From positions 7,851,702 through 7,915,701 of the forward strand of contig QXEO01000411.1 in NCBI GenBank assembly GCA_007115705.1: DNA of 64,000 nt, written 5' to 3'. The position numbers were made by a program, and so were the translations under genes. The notes beneath the pieces are model-generated. The model was not told the origin of the DNA. It saw nothing but the letters and a program-made list of their open reading frames with translations, and searched no databases. How positions within the stretch are numbered: the first letter of the stretch is position 1; each line of letters opens with the position of its first letter. Origin of the DNA: Dactylis glomerata. Lineage: Eukaryota; Streptophyta; Magnoliopsida; Poales; Poaceae. Below, one piece after another: positions 1-10,869 of this stretch.

Positions 1-1011
1 CTAGCCGCGAAGGCATATCGAAGCGGCTTCTACTGGCCCTCAGCGCTCGGGGATGCGGCGGAGATGGTCAAGAGGTGCGAGGCATGCCAGTTCCATGCCA
101 ATCAGATCCACCAGCCGGCACAGGAGCTGCGAACCATCCCACTCACTTGGCCCTTTGCAGTTTGGGGGCTGGACATCCTCGGTCCATTCCCCAGAGCGCA
201 AGGGGGCTACCGCTACCTCTACGTCGCCATCGACAAATTCACCAAGTGGGTGGAGGTGGAACCGGTGTGCACAATCCCGGACAGGTCCGCAGTCAAGTTC
301 ATCCGTGGGCTGGTCTGTCGTTTTGGTGTGCCTAACCGCATAATCACCGACAACGGCAGCCAGTTCACCAGCGGACTGTTCCGGGAGTACTGTGCATCGG
401 TCGGCATCAAGATCTGCTTCGCCTCTGTTGCCTACCCCCGGAGCAATGGCCAGGCCGAGCGTGCTAACGCCGAGGTCCTCAAGGGACTCAAGACGAAAAG
501 CTTCAACGCCAAGCTCGAAGCCTGCGGCAAAAAATGGTTAGACAACCTCCAATCCATCTTGTGGTCCATCAGGACTACCGCCACCAAACCCACTGGAGAA
601 ACCCCCTTCTTCCTGGTCTATGGGGCGGAGGCTGTTCTTCCCACCGACGTCAAGTTCGGATCGCCAAGAGTGCTCGCCTTCGACGAAATTCGCCAAGAGG
701 ACCTCATCAAGGATCGTCTCCTCCTGCTCGAAGAAGCTAGGTGCCAAGCCGCGCTCCACGCCGCGAGGTACCAGCAAGGACTACGCCGCTACCATAGCCG
801 CCATGTTCGAGCAAGGACTCTGGAGGTCGGCGATCTGGTGCTGAGGAGAATACTCTCTCGCGAGGGCCTGCATAAGCTATGTCCAATGTGGGAAGGACCC
901 TTCAAGGTGACGCACATCGCCAGGCCGGGCTCAGCGCGGCTGGAAACCGCAGAAGGCGTGCCAGTGGGGAACCCGTGGAACATAGCTCATCTGCGAAAGT
1001 TCTACCCTTAG
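1..1011 (+). CDS. Integrase C-terminal two thirds of element B polyprotein (partial at window start)
   Basis: The reading frame is open from base 1 to a TAG at 1009-1011. It encodes the end of a retroelement integrase, the nuclear enzyme that joins element cDNA to host DNA. The second Cys pair of the HHCC zinc-binding domain (CEAC) is near residues 25-28. The catalytic core has D at 172-174 (GLDILGPF), D at 349-351 (ITDNGSQF) and E at 457-459 (GQAERANAE), an exact D-x35-E spacing. The C-terminal part contains the GDLVLRRI stretch usual in Ty3/gypsy integrases (GPY/F-like), and there is no chromodomain. No stop or frameshift is visible, unlike the rest of this element. The N-terminal HH pair and everything upstream are off the window. 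Confidence 0.9.
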   Translation, partial: LAAKAYRSGFYWPSALGDAAEMVKRCEACQFHANQIHQPAQELRTIPLTWPFAVWGLDILGPFPRAQGGYRYLYVAIDKFTKWVEVEPVCTIPDRSAVKFIRGLVCRFGVPNRIITDNGSQFTSGLFREYCASVGIKICFASVAYPRSNGQAERANAEVLKGLKTKSFNAKLEACGKKWLDNLQSILWSIRTTATKPTGETPFFLVYGAEAVLPTDVKFGSPRVLAFDEIRQEDLIKDRLLLLEEARCQAALHAARYQQGLRRYHSRHVRARTLEVGDLVLRRILSREGLHKLCPMWEGPFKVTHIARPGSARLETAEGVPVGNPWNIAHLRKFYP

Positions 1012-2162
1012 GTTCCTCACGAGGAGAAAAAGACCGTTTTCACGGCACTTGTATCAGCTCAACCTGCTCTCAAGCACTGATATTAAGTTAAAGCGCAATA
1101 TAGCGCCTATACTTCGGCATGACATCAAAATGGCATGAAGTCCATTTATTTTCTGTTGTACTCCACGCGGAAGGGGGCTAGGCACGGTGTCTATGCTGGG
1201 GCCTTCGCCCGGAAAACAGCGAGCCCGAAAAACCCGAAGGGAATGAGCTCTGGTCGGGGGCGACGGCCCTGTTATCGATCACCTCTAAATACCCATGGTG
1301 CTTAGTTCCTCACGAAGTACATCGGAAAATAAAAAATCTTCGAGCAAAAGTCCAAGGTGTGCCCCAAGGCACCCGCTAAGGACCTACCCCTCGTGAGCAA
1401 CCCTCACGAGGAGGCAAGAATGCGTCGATGCGACAAGCATCCGCAGGAAGATTCCCTCTATCGAGGAAGGCCGAACGTGGCAGGATTATTGAAGACCAAG
1501 GCCGCTCCGATCATCTTGCGAAGGAGACGCAGATCCAGAGGTCCGCGCCAGGCCCTTCACCTCGTGAGCAACCCTTGCGAGGTGTCGACGGCCTCTGGGC
1601 TCTCTTAAGCGTCGACGTTTTCACGTCCGTGAGGGTCCAGCTTCCCTCAACGACAAGGAAGGCCCCATGAATCGCCACGCGCGGCAATTTGCTCTTAGCT
1701 GCAGGCACAGATAGTGCCGCGCTCCTCCACGACGGAGAAGGTCCCTGTGCCGGTCACAGGGGCATCTTATTCGCCTTCTTTTTTCGTTTGTTTTATTGAC
1801 TTGTTTTTCCATTTTCGGGGATTTGGGGTTTTTTCTTTTCCAACTCTTTCTTCAACTTCTTCTCTCAGGAATCGTCCAATGTGTCGTCGGCGCCGACCCC
1901 ATCTCGAGCTCTGAGGCGAAGGGAGGCCTCCCTTCGACGCAAACAGCTCATCAGGGCTCTCGAGCGTGCGAATGACCAGGACTATGAAGAGCAATAAGAA
2001 GCGAAGTGTAGGACAGCTAAAAGCGGACTTCATTGATATAATCCCATCACGGGGAGGAGCAAAGGCACGGCGGGGCATACCCCGCCGGCGAGGACTACGC
2101 GACAAAAGAGGGGAGGAGACTAGCTTCCCTCCCCAGAAGACTACCACGCCAGGACCTCCTCT
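1012..2162 (+). other. Post-pol noncoding region of element B
   Basis: This aligns with 15072-16206 of A and the reverse complement of 42748-43882 of C. It contains several CCTCRYGAGG-type palindromes and a pyrimidine-rich stretch near 1770-1870 ending in CTCAG, which resembles a splice acceptor. No credible gene is seen on the plus strand; the short frames are not conserved. Confidence 0.7.
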
Positions 2163-2874
2163 TCACTGCGCCGCGGGCTGGGGGTAGGTGCGGCGGACGC
2201 CCACGGCGGTGAAGATCCGCACCGTAGCCTCCAGCGTCCCCAGCTTGAAGCGGAAGACAAGGTGGTCGCCGACGCGGAGCCGATGGCCGAGGGCGAAGGC
2301 CCTCCAGCGGCCGGAGAGGACGGCGTTGCCGCCCACCCCGAGAAGGATGTCCACAGGCCAGAGGAGATCTGGCCTGCTCTGCTCCCCCAGGGCGATCTCC
2401 CCGGCGGCCGCGCCGGGGGCAGTAAATCACCCTCTGAACGGCGTCGGGCAGCCGAAGGGAGTTGAAGCCCGGGCCGGTGAGGGGTCCCAACATCGCCGCC
2501 GCCAGGTGGCGCGGAGTGGCAACCACTCCGTTCTCCGGTGGAGCCGGAGGATCTGCAGCAGGAGGAAGAGGGCCCAGGGCGGCCGCCACCTCCCGGAGCG
2601 CCCGATCAACGCTTCCCGGAGCGTGGGGAGCGGGCGCCGCCGCCAGTGGCGACGGCGAGTTCAGGGCGCCGCCAGCTGCAGGACCCCTAAGGGTCAGAGC
2701 GCCGGAGGCCCCTATGGCGGCGCGGCTCGCCTCACCCTGCCTCGGCGCGCTAATGCGAAGGGGGCCGCCGGCGCCGGGCGTCCATCGGGCCGGGATCTTT
2801 GCCTTATTCCTGCTGCCCGGGGGGCGTCCGCGGCGTCTCGCTCCAGAGCTCGTCCGAGGAGTTGGAAGGATCCA
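2163..2874 (-). pseudogene. Decayed antisense AT-hook/B3-like ORF of element B
   Basis: This is the third copy of the antisense gene found intact in A (16207-16971) and C (41983-42747). The last 63 codons (2163-2354) stay in frame and match the C-terminal half of the B3-like domain, including the LSGRWRAFA and LRVGDHLVF stretches. The start-codon context (GGATCCATGAG on the plus strand at 2866-2876) is kept. Between them the frame is broken by small indels, and about a dozen bases just after the start are missing relative to A. It is not expected to make the full protein. Confidence 0.75.
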
Positions 2875-3171
2875 TGAGCTCAGGGGCGTGGAAGCAGAAA
2901 TGGCACTGGAGGAAGGAGGTGAAGTGCCAGAGATCTCGAGGAGGATCTATTTAAGGGGGGCGTCCGACGTTGATGCGTCAAATCCCTGCGCGGGAATCGA
3001 AGCGTTGGCGCAGCGCTCCGCAGTCAAGCGACGCATCATTATGACGGTTTGACGCCTCGGAGACTGCAGCGTCGCCCGCTGTTTCATCTCACCAGCTACA
3101 GCCGCGCCACGCGTCCGCATCCACTGCCTCTTCACATGGTCCTCTGACCGCGCGGTTGACGCGTGCCGTTG
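2875..3171 (-). promoter_or_regulatory. Upstream region of the antisense ORF in element B, split by D
   Basis: This is the counterpart of 16972-17350 in A; it continues at 20441-20521 after the D insertion. The TATA-like CTATTTAA box (TTAAATAG on the minus strand) is present near 2945-2953. The G-box found in A and C is changed here to an ACGCGT core near 3110. Promoter function is inferred. Confidence 0.45.
3167..3171. repeat. Left target-site duplication of element D (CGTTG)
   Basis: The 5-bp CGTTG immediately precedes the TG terminus of D and is repeated at 20436-20440 right after its CA terminus. A 5-bp duplication is standard for Ty3/gypsy integrases. Confidence 0.95.
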
Positions 3172-4066
3172 TGTCGATGGATTTCGTGTCGCAAGAACAC
3201 GGGGTACCACGCGATGGACCCAAAGATTCGAACGCAGGGGGCTGAACGTGTGAGATCTCGGATCGCAGCAAAGCACGGTGACGAAAGCCTCGAGTCGTCG
3301 AACGCACAACGCACTGCAGAGAGAGACACCGAGCCTTACCCAGGTTCAGGGCCCTCGTGGTGAGGTAAAACCCCTACTTCCTGCCTTCTTGTATTGCAAC
3401 GCGACACCTCGCGAGGAGTACAAGGCCTTGGTTACAAAGCTCTAGCTGGCCAGAGGTTGAAGAACCTGCGTGCCCAGCTAGCAGCCTCCAGAAGATCCGA
3501 TCCCATCTAAGGGGTGGCCTCCCCTCCTTTTATAGCGCCAAGGTCCGACTTCCCCTTATCTTCTTGGGGAAGGAGTTGCCACACATACGGCCAAGGAGGG
3601 TGGACAGCTGTAGACTACACTCTTCTGTAGACATGGTCTTCGTAGAGTAGTGGCGCCGGTCCACAGGAGTGGGTGGAGGAAGCTGACGTCCTCCTCTGGC
3701 GCCCTGCACCGTCCACGCTATTTTTAGGGGGGTGGCCAACAACCACTGTGCCGCTTTGGGCAGGCACAGCGAAAGTTGGTCTCCTCCCTGTTGGGGGTAG
3801 CGTGGGCGGTACGCGGTCTTCTGCCTGTTATCTTCTTGCTCTGCACGCAAACGTGCTGAGCTGACGTGGGCGTGCTTCCTCTCCTCACCAGCAGGGGCTC
3901 GTGAGGAGGTCCTCTGGTCCTTAGCAGTTTTGGTCGTCGTTCTCCTCACGAGGCGCCTCCTCGTGAGGGTCTTCTCCACAGCTTGGGTCGTTGATTCTGA
4001 AGATGGGCCGATGACGTGGCCCAGGAGCAGGTGGACCGGGATACCCCGGTATCCAGAACACCGACA
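3172..4066 (-). repeat. Element D 3' LTR
   Basis: The terminus starts TGTCGATGG and ends CCGACA on the plus strand, so the LTR proper runs TGTCGG...CGACA on minus. A TATAAAA box lies at 3528-3534 (minus). The palindrome GGATACCGGGGTATCC, 12 bases from the LTR 5' end, is shared with all LTRs of this family in the window. It is followed on the plus side by the internal 3' end (GTAGCCCCCGGG), as expected for a 3' LTR in reverse. Confidence 0.93.
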
Positions 4067-4470
4067 GTAGCCCCCGGGAGCCCGGCCCGCGAACGCGCCC
4101 TCTTGAGGGAGCGAAGGGCCGGGGGCCCCAGAAGCTGCTGGGCCCTCCAACGACACGCGTCAACCGTGCGGTCAGAGGACCATGTGAAGAAGCGGAGGAT
4201 GCGGACGCGTGGCGCCCTTGCAGTTGACGAAGCGAGGCGGCATGGAGATCGTGCGAAGTGGGTGGGGTAACGGGCGTTTTTCGAACCGTCGCGTCAAGGC
4301 CGACGCTTCGGAAACCGCGCCCTGGCCTCCCCCCTTAAAAGCTTGGCAGAGAACGCTCCTTCCTCTTTCCCACAGCACATCGCCGCCGCCGCCTCCTTCC
4401 CGAAGATCTTGCTCATCCAAATCTCCCTAGCCTCCAATCTTCTCGCCGCACCTCGCCCCCGCCCAGATCC
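4067..4470 (+). promoter_or_regulatory. Putative promoter/leader of the D antisense gene
   Basis: The first 130 bases are homologous to the segment between the 3' LTR and the antisense ORF in A and C. A CCCCCCTTAAAAG motif (TATA-like TTAAAA at 4335-4340) sits 131 bp before the ATG, in the same CCCCCCTTAAA context as the boxes in A and C. The pyrimidine-rich CT leader before the ATG resembles a plant 5' UTR. Promoter activity is inferred from position and motif only. Confidence 0.45.
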
Positions 4471-7400
4471 ATGGCACCGCGCCGGGCTGTTGGAGCGGCG
4501 AGGTCTTCTGTAGCTGCGCCGCGGCCGGCGGCGCCCCTGCTCGACTCCCGCATCAAGAGCAGCCGCGAGCTCCAGACCGTCCGAGAGATGGTCGGGAGCA
4601 GGAACAATGAATGGGGCGCCACCCGCATCTGGCACGGCCGCGCGCCGCGGGACACTCTGCCCCCAACGGCGCAGCCTTTCTTCCTCTTCTCCGTCTTTGC
4701 CGGTCTGCTGCCACCGTTCTCCCCCTTCTTCCTGGCGATCCTAGAGACTTACGGGATCCAGGCCATCCACCTGCATCCCAAGTCCGTCACCTTGCTGGCG
4801 GTCTTCGCCTACGCCTGCGAGGCCTGGATCGGCATCAAGCCGTCGGTGGCGTACTTCCGCCACCTATTCTCCCTCCGGTCCTCTGGGCTGAACCAGAGTT
4901 CCGGATGCGTCCCCTTCATCGCCACCGCCGGAACGGAGGGCGACTTCATCGACTTGAAGTGGATGAAGAAAGTTGAAGATTTTCGAAGCCGCTGGTTCTT
5001 CGTCGACATCCTCGAAGAATCGGAGCTCTTCCTCGTCACCGGGATCCCTCCCGTCAAGCTCACCACCTGGGCCAGCGAGGCCCTTCCTGAAGAAGCACTG
5101 AGGACGCTCCGCCCACGAATCCGAGATCTCCGGGAGGCCGGCGTCACGGGAACCATGGTCGGGGTGGAGTTCATCACCCGACGCATCGCCCCCCTGCAGG
5201 ACCACCGCCGGGAGATCTGGAGGCACAGGGCCGGGGACGACCTCAGGCTGCACGTCAGCGAGCTCAACGCCGACGCTCGGGAGGAGGTAATAAGAGCCTT
5301 CTTCTCTTCAGTCGCCATCCCCGCCATTCCGCGCAATGCCTTGCCGATCTACAATCTGGGCGCTCGGGAGACCAGCCGCGTCACGGCGGGGATCTTGAAG
5401 TTCAACGCCTGGGGCCCGTTCCTTGCCGACGGCGTCGTGCCTGGTCCCCTCCCGAGCGCACCAGCGGCCAGCTCGGAGCAGGACTCGGCAGCAAGGGGAA
5501 TGGGGCCTGCGGCCTCTGGAGATGACGACGACGACGACGCGGAGTCCGGCGATCAGCTGGTCCGCCGGAGGCGTCCTAAGGGCACTGTGGTGCTCTCAGA
5601 TTCCTTCGATGATGACTCCTCCTTGCCAGACCAGCCCACCGGAGGAGATGCCGGCGCGTCCTCCTCGCGAGGCTTGGAGGAGGAGGAGCGCCGAGCTCGC
5701 CTGGAGGCGGAGCGCCGCTCCAAGTCCAATGACAAGCGCGCCAGCCGGCGACCTGAGGTCGGGGTCTCCCACGGCAAGAAGCCGGCGGGCGAATCCTCCG
5801 CGCCCCCGCCACCACCTTCCTCCCTCCCGAGCAAAAGAGGATGGGTGGAGCGGGACGCCTCGTGAGTGTTCCTGCGCAAAGACCTTTGCCTTTTGCCTTA
5901 CCTTTCCCCTAACCTCATTCCTCCTTGTCATCTCCAGGGACGCCGAGGAGAAGAAGGAAGAGAAGAAGAGGAGGAAGAAGAGGAAGACCGGTCAGGCCAC
6001 GCCGGGCCCTGACCCGGCCGCCACGGCCAAGCCGACGACGCCGCCGCGCGCCGCCGGAGAAGAAGAAGAGGACCGCGCGTCCACGGACGCGCAGCCCGCC
6101 TCGGGAGCCACTACGGCTCCCAGCGCGGCCGAGCCCCCTAGCGCAGGGGGCACACCAGAGACGATGGGGGCAGCTCCTGCTGCCCCCTCTAAAGCTAGCA
6201 CCACCACCACCCTGGAGGCTCCTCCGGCAAGAAACGCCGCACCGCCCAGCTCAGGGACAGCCCCCGAGCCCAGCGGCGAGAGGGGAACGACCTCCACCGA
6301 GTCGGGGCCCTCCAGGGCTACATCGCCTCCCCTGCCGGAGATACTGGGGAGGCCTGCGAGGATCGCCGCCGAGCCCCACACCGCCGACCCATGGGCGAGG
6401 GTGCTCGTGACCGTGACCGGCGCCCTCCGCGACGAGGTCATCAGGGCGCACACTGCCGAGGAGGCGCGCATCAACGAGGGCTGGGCCCTCCTGCACCAAG
6501 CCACGGAGAGGTGCCGTCTCCTTGACCAGCGCGCCGCCGAGCGCCGCGAGCAGGCGAGGAAGGAGGCGGAGGAGATCCGCGCCAGCGCAGCCGAGGAGGC
6601 CGAAGAAGCTCTGGCGAACGCCAGGGAGTTGGCGAGGGGAGTCCTGGCCAGGGCGCACCAAGAGGCGATGAAGATCGTCTCCGAGGCGCGCCAGAAGATT
6701 CCCCCCACCGTCGGGCCTCCCCGCCCAGCCCTAGCTGGGGAGGAGGCTAAGCGGACAGCCCAGCACCTCCTAGACGAAGCCAGGACCAATGCCGATGGCC
6801 TTCTCGCCAATGCCTAGCAGAGGCTGGACGAGGTCGAAGACCGGGAGGCCCTCCTCCATGCTCGCGAGGAGAGCGCTGATTCCCGGGCGGAGAGCCTGAG
6901 CCTGCAAGAGGCTGGGCTCACTGTCCGAGAAGCGGAGGCTCGCGAACGCGAGCAGGGACTTCGCCTCCGAGAGGAGCAGCTCCATGCCCTCGAGGATCGG
7001 CTCAACAAGGAGCGAGAGGCCCTCAAGAGCCGGGAGGCAATGGCCAGCCGGTCCAACGACGAGCTGACTCAGCGCCAAGAAGCGCTGAACCAGCGCGAGG
7101 CTTCCCTTCAGGCGAAGATGGACCACATGCTAAACCAGTGACGGGTCAGCATGGAGCAGGAGTTCGAGCGGAGGCGCGCCGAGTTCACCGAAGCGTGCCG
7201 CGCAGACTTCCGCGCCAAGACCGACGATGCCCTGGCGATGTACAAGCAGAAGCGTGAGACCCTGGAGCGCCAGGTCCGCGACCTAGAGACCGAGCTGAGG
7301 GGGGCGCACGAGGTGCGCCGGGGCGCTGAGCACGCCCTTGCCGAAGCCGATGCCACCATCGCTTCACTCCGGCGCGACGTGCAGAGGCTCGAGGAGGAGA

Positions 7401-8044
7401 ACTTGGAGTTGGTCCTGCAGGGCGTGGAGACCTCTAGGGAGCTCCAGGAGGCTAGGGACTCTGAAGAGGAGGCTCGCGTGCTGCGAAGGCAGCGGGTGCA
7501 GATGTTCCGCGGGTTCTCGGCCCGCGTCATGGCGGCGGCGCACCGCCTGGGCATCCACGGGCTGACACTGCCCACCGTTCCTGACGACGACGGGTCGATC
7601 TTGCTCTTCTTCAGCCAGCTGGCTGAAGAGCTAGACGGCGCGTCGGCGAGGGTCTTGGAGCTCATCGACGCTGAGTGCCGAGAGCTGCTGGGGCTCGCGG
7701 GGACGCGAATCTTCACCAACCTCCAACGCCTTCGCCCCGACCTCAACCTGGAAGAAGTGCTGCAGAGGCCGCCGCCTCCTCCGCCAGGAACTCCTGATCG
7801 CGCAGCGGTGTCCAGGGCAGCGCGCCGGGACATAGCCCTGCGACGGTTGCAGGCCATCTATGCCCGCCCTGGAGCGCCCGCACCGGAGAACTCCTCCAGC
7901 GGCGACACCTCAGGCTCCGGGGAGTCCGGCAGCGAGGAAGCTGAGGAGGAAAACGACGGGTCGTCAGAGTCCAGCGGAGGCGTGTCCTCAAGCTCCAGCC
8001 AAGGCACCGGCGATGGCGAGGGCGACGCAGCGGTCGCCCAGTAA
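4471..8044 (+). pseudogene. Antisense gene of element D: gypsy-type transposon domain protein with long coiled coil
   Basis: A two-exon gene opposite to D's own polarity. Exon 1 (4471-5861) ends at a GTGAGT donor and exon 2 begins at 5938 after a pyrimidine-rich TCTCCAG acceptor. The 76-bp intron keeps frame, giving about 1165 codons. Residues about 60-310 resemble the 'putative gypsy type transposon' family (PF04195, Transposase_28; recognised from memory, function unknown). A proline/acidic low-complexity linker and a KKEEKKRRKKRK basic cluster follow. A heptad-rich Ala/Glu/Arg coiled coil covers roughly residues 650-920, and an acidic Ser/Glu tail ends the protein. Two in-frame stops break exon 2: TAG at 6815-6817 (next codon CAG) and TGA at 7139-7141. 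Both fit a C-to-T change. The frame is otherwise open throughout, so loss looks recent. Confidence 0.8.
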
Positions 8045-8133
8045 GCTCCTCCTAGACCTCCTCCAGAAGAATTAAGTTAGCTGCACACTTGGCAGCCGTC
8101 AGATATTGCCCTACCGGGCCAGTTTAAGTTGTA

Positions 8134-8138
8134 ATCGC
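8134..8138. repeat. Left target-site duplication of element A (ATCGC)
   Basis: ATCGC directly precedes the LTR terminus TGTTGG and is repeated at 18280-18284 after the terminal CGACA. The 89 bases between the D antisense gene and this site (8045-8133) show no feature. Confidence 0.96.
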
Positions 8139-9067
8139 TGTTGGTGTTCTGGATACCGGGGTATCCCGGTCCACCTGCTCCTGGGCCCCGTCATCGGCCC
8201 ATCTTCAGCCCAGGGGACAATCAGCAACCCAAGTCACGGAGAAGACCCTCACGAGGAGGCGCCTCGTGAGGAGAATGACGACAGAAACGGCTAAGGACCA
8301 GAAGACCTCCTCACGAGCCCCTGCTGGTGAGGAGAGGACGCCCGCCTACGCCAGCTCAGCACAATTGGCGTGCAGAGCAAGAAGCTAACGGGCAGAAGAT
8401 CGCGTACCGCCCACGCTACCCCCGACAGGGAGGAGACCAACTTTCTCTGTGCCTGCCCAAAGCGGCACAGTGGCAGTTGGCCACCCCCCTAAATATAGCA
8501 TGGACGGTGCAGGGCGCCAGAGGAGGACGTCAGCCTCCTCCACCCACTCCTGTGGACCGGCGCCGCTACCCTACGAAGACCAAGTCTACAGAAGAACATA
8601 GTCTACAGCTGTCCTCCCTCCTTGGCCGTGTGTGGCAACCCCTTCCCCAAGAAGATAAGGGGAAGGAGGACCTTGGCGCTATAAAAGGAGGGAGAGGCCA
8701 CCCCTTAGAGAGGGGGGCCGGGATCCGGTCTAATCAAATCTTCATCTTCTTCAAGCTGCTAGTTGGGCACGCAGGTTCTTCAACCTCTGGCCAACTAGAG
8801 CTTTGTAACCAAGGCCTTGTACTCCTCGCGAGGTGTCGCGTTGCAATACAAGAAGGCAGGAAGTAGGGGTTTTACCTCACCACGAGGGCCCTGAACCTGG
8901 GTAAAGCTCGGTCTCCCTCTCTGCAGTGCGTTGCGCGTCCGAAAATCGAGGCTTCCGTCACCGTGTTTCGTTGCGATCCAAGATCTCACACGTTCAGCCC
9001 CCTGCGTTCGAATCCTTGGGTCCGTCGCGTGGTACCCCGTGTTATTGCGACACGAAATCCATCGACA
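8139..9067 (+). repeat. Element A 5' LTR
   Basis: Starts TGTTGGTGTT and ends ATCGACA. The first base pair pattern differs from the 3' LTR (TGTCGG) by one transition. It contains the terminal palindrome GGATACCGGGGTATCC, an imperfect CCTCACGAGG/CCTCGTGAGG stem near 8250-8274, and a TATA box. Confidence 0.95.
8680..8686 (+). promoter_or_regulatory. TATA box of element A 5' LTR
   Basis: TATAAAA in the context GGCGC-TATAAAA-GGAGG, conserved in every LTR of this family here: 17892-17898 and 21052-21058 on plus; 3528-3534, 19897-19903, 41057-41063 and 50221-50227 on minus. Transcription would begin about 30 bases downstream (inferred). Confidence 0.75.
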
Positions 9068-9069
9068 TT

Positions 9070-9087
9070 TGGCACGCCAGGTAGGGG
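9070..9087 (+). other. Primer-binding site of element A
   Basis: TGGCACGCCAGGTAGGGG, two bases after the LTR end. It starts with TGG, complementary to the CCA end of a tRNA. C has TGGCGCGCC and D has TGGTGCGCC at the same place, the differences being CpG transitions. Possibly tRNA-Arg; I could not verify the tRNA. Confidence 0.75.
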
Positions 9088-9121
9088 GATGTGGTGTGTT
9101 TTCTTCTAGATCTGCTTCGAC

Positions 9122-10525
9122 ATGGCCGACGCCAACGCAAGGCTCGAGCGTCTTCGCCGTCGCAACGCTGTTCGGGGGCAAACCGAGCCCATCTTCCGTC
9201 GTCATGAAGCTTCGGCCGAGGAGGAAGAGGAGGAAGATCTGGAGTCCTCCTACCTCCCGTCCGGGCGGACAGAGCCTTCGCTCTCCTTCACCGCCACCGC
9301 CACTTCTCGCGCTCGTTCTGGGAGTCAGCTGTCTCCTGCGCAGGCACTCGCCATGGCGCAGGAGCTGCTGCGCTATCAACCCACCGACGACGGGCGTGAG
9401 GGGTGGCGCGCTCGAATCGCCGAGCTCGTCGCCATCGCCAACGAAGACCCGGCCTTGGGAGGAGCCTAGGGCGCGGGGAGCCTAGATCCGGCGGCGGGGC
9501 ATCGCGCCCCGGGCGCCGGAGATGGGGTGGCCAACAAGGCCAAGAGGGTGGTTTCCCGCGCCGCATCTTCGCCGCGCGGGGAGCCCAGCTGCCAAATCGT
9601 CCAACGCGCTCCGGAAGACGCACGCGTCTCCCTCGAGCGCCGCCGCGAAAATCATGACCGCGCCATCGATGACATCGGCGAAGCTGGCAAGAACGTCAGG
9701 ACCCCCGGCATCCCAATCTACAACCCCGGGTGTCTCGCCCTCACTCGCCAGCAGCGCTACGTCGTCTGGCCTGACAAGTTCAAGCCGGACATCAGCGCGC
9801 GTTATGACGGGACCACAAATCCTGTCGAATTCCTCCAACTCTACGTCGTCGCCGTCCAGGCTGCGCGTGGAGATCAGCGCGCCATGGCCAACTGGTTTCC
9901 CATGGCCCTCAAGGACGCTCCGCGAACTTGGCTCATGAATCTTCCTCACGAATCCGTGACTTCGTGGAAGGATTTGTGTCGTCAGTTCGTCGCCAACTTC
10001 ATGCCCACGTACGAGCGCCCCGCTACCAAGAACGATCTTAAGGCGGTGCGTCAGTACAAGGGCGAAACGCTTCGTCAGTACATCCAGCGCTTCAGTCAGA
10101 TGAGGAACAAGATCCCCAGGATCTCCAACGAGGAGTTCATCTCCGCGTTCTCCACGGGCGTCTCCGACGTCAAGATGCGGGAGAAACTGTCTGTGAATGA
10201 TGAGCTGACTTCCGTCGTCAGGCTCTTCGAGATCGCCGACCGCTGCGCCAAGGCTGAGGAGGGGAGGCTCTTCGTGCACAATCTGCCGGAGGCGCCTCCC
10301 CCAAAGCCGAAGTCCAAGGACCCCAAGCGAAAGGAGGCTGCTGCCCTCGTGGCAGAGCCAGATCATAAGCAACACCGCGGGGACCGCTCCGATCGCGATA
10401 AAGGTCGACGTCGCCGCTACTGCATTATCCACAAGAAGGACACCCACAATACCGAGGATTGTTGGATTGTCCGGAAGTTTCACGAGGAAAACGGTGTCGC
10501 CAAGCGTCGCGGGGGCGGCCGCAGC
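9122..10525 (+). pseudogene. gag: Gag region of element A
   Basis: An acidic N-terminus is followed by a retrotransposon Gag domain (about residues 215-385) with the run YDGTTNPVEFLQLY, then SWKDLCRQF and LRQYIQRFSQMRNKIP, typical of plant gypsy capsid. A basic RDKGRRRR tract precedes a Cys/His cluster YCIIHKKDTHNTEDC of spacing C-x2-H-x4-H-x4-C, a non-canonical knuckle probably binding RNA. It contains the TAG at 9467-9469, where C reads CAG. The capsid would coat the element RNA in cytoplasmic particles. Confidence 0.85.
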
Positions 10526-10869
10526 AACGGCAAGAGTGGATCCCGGGGCGATCGCCGCGACGACGACTGCGAGGAAGGTCGCCGCCGTGGGGGTCTGTCT
10601 CGAGACGATCCCGAGCCGCTGCCGCTGCCCCCACCAGCAAACGATCGTCGGGAGGAGGACCAGGGGGGCTATCAAGAGCCGCGAATCTTCACCGCTTGCC
10701 TCCTGGGTGGAGCTCAGGCTCCTCTGTCAAATCGACACTTCAAGCAGCTGTCGCGAGAAATCGCGGCGGCGCAGCCCAGCTTCGGCAATCGCCTAATGAA
10801 GTGGTCGACGTGCAAGATTGGCTTTGACGAGGAGGATCATCCGGCTTCCACAAGGGGCGTGGGCACAAT

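Noticed and set aside
5992..6810. 272-codon minus-strand ORF in D
   Set aside because: Low-complexity Ser/Ala/Arg product, the mirror of the GC-rich coiled-coil and linker coding of the plus-strand gene.
7108..7857. 249-codon minus-strand ORF
   Set aside because: Antisense shadow of the coiled-coil exon; Ser/Arg-rich composition with no domain.
9482..10675. 397-codon minus-strand ORF over gag of A
   Set aside because: Mirror of the gag frame in GC-rich DNA. Its counterpart in C is broken, and no recognisable domain is present.
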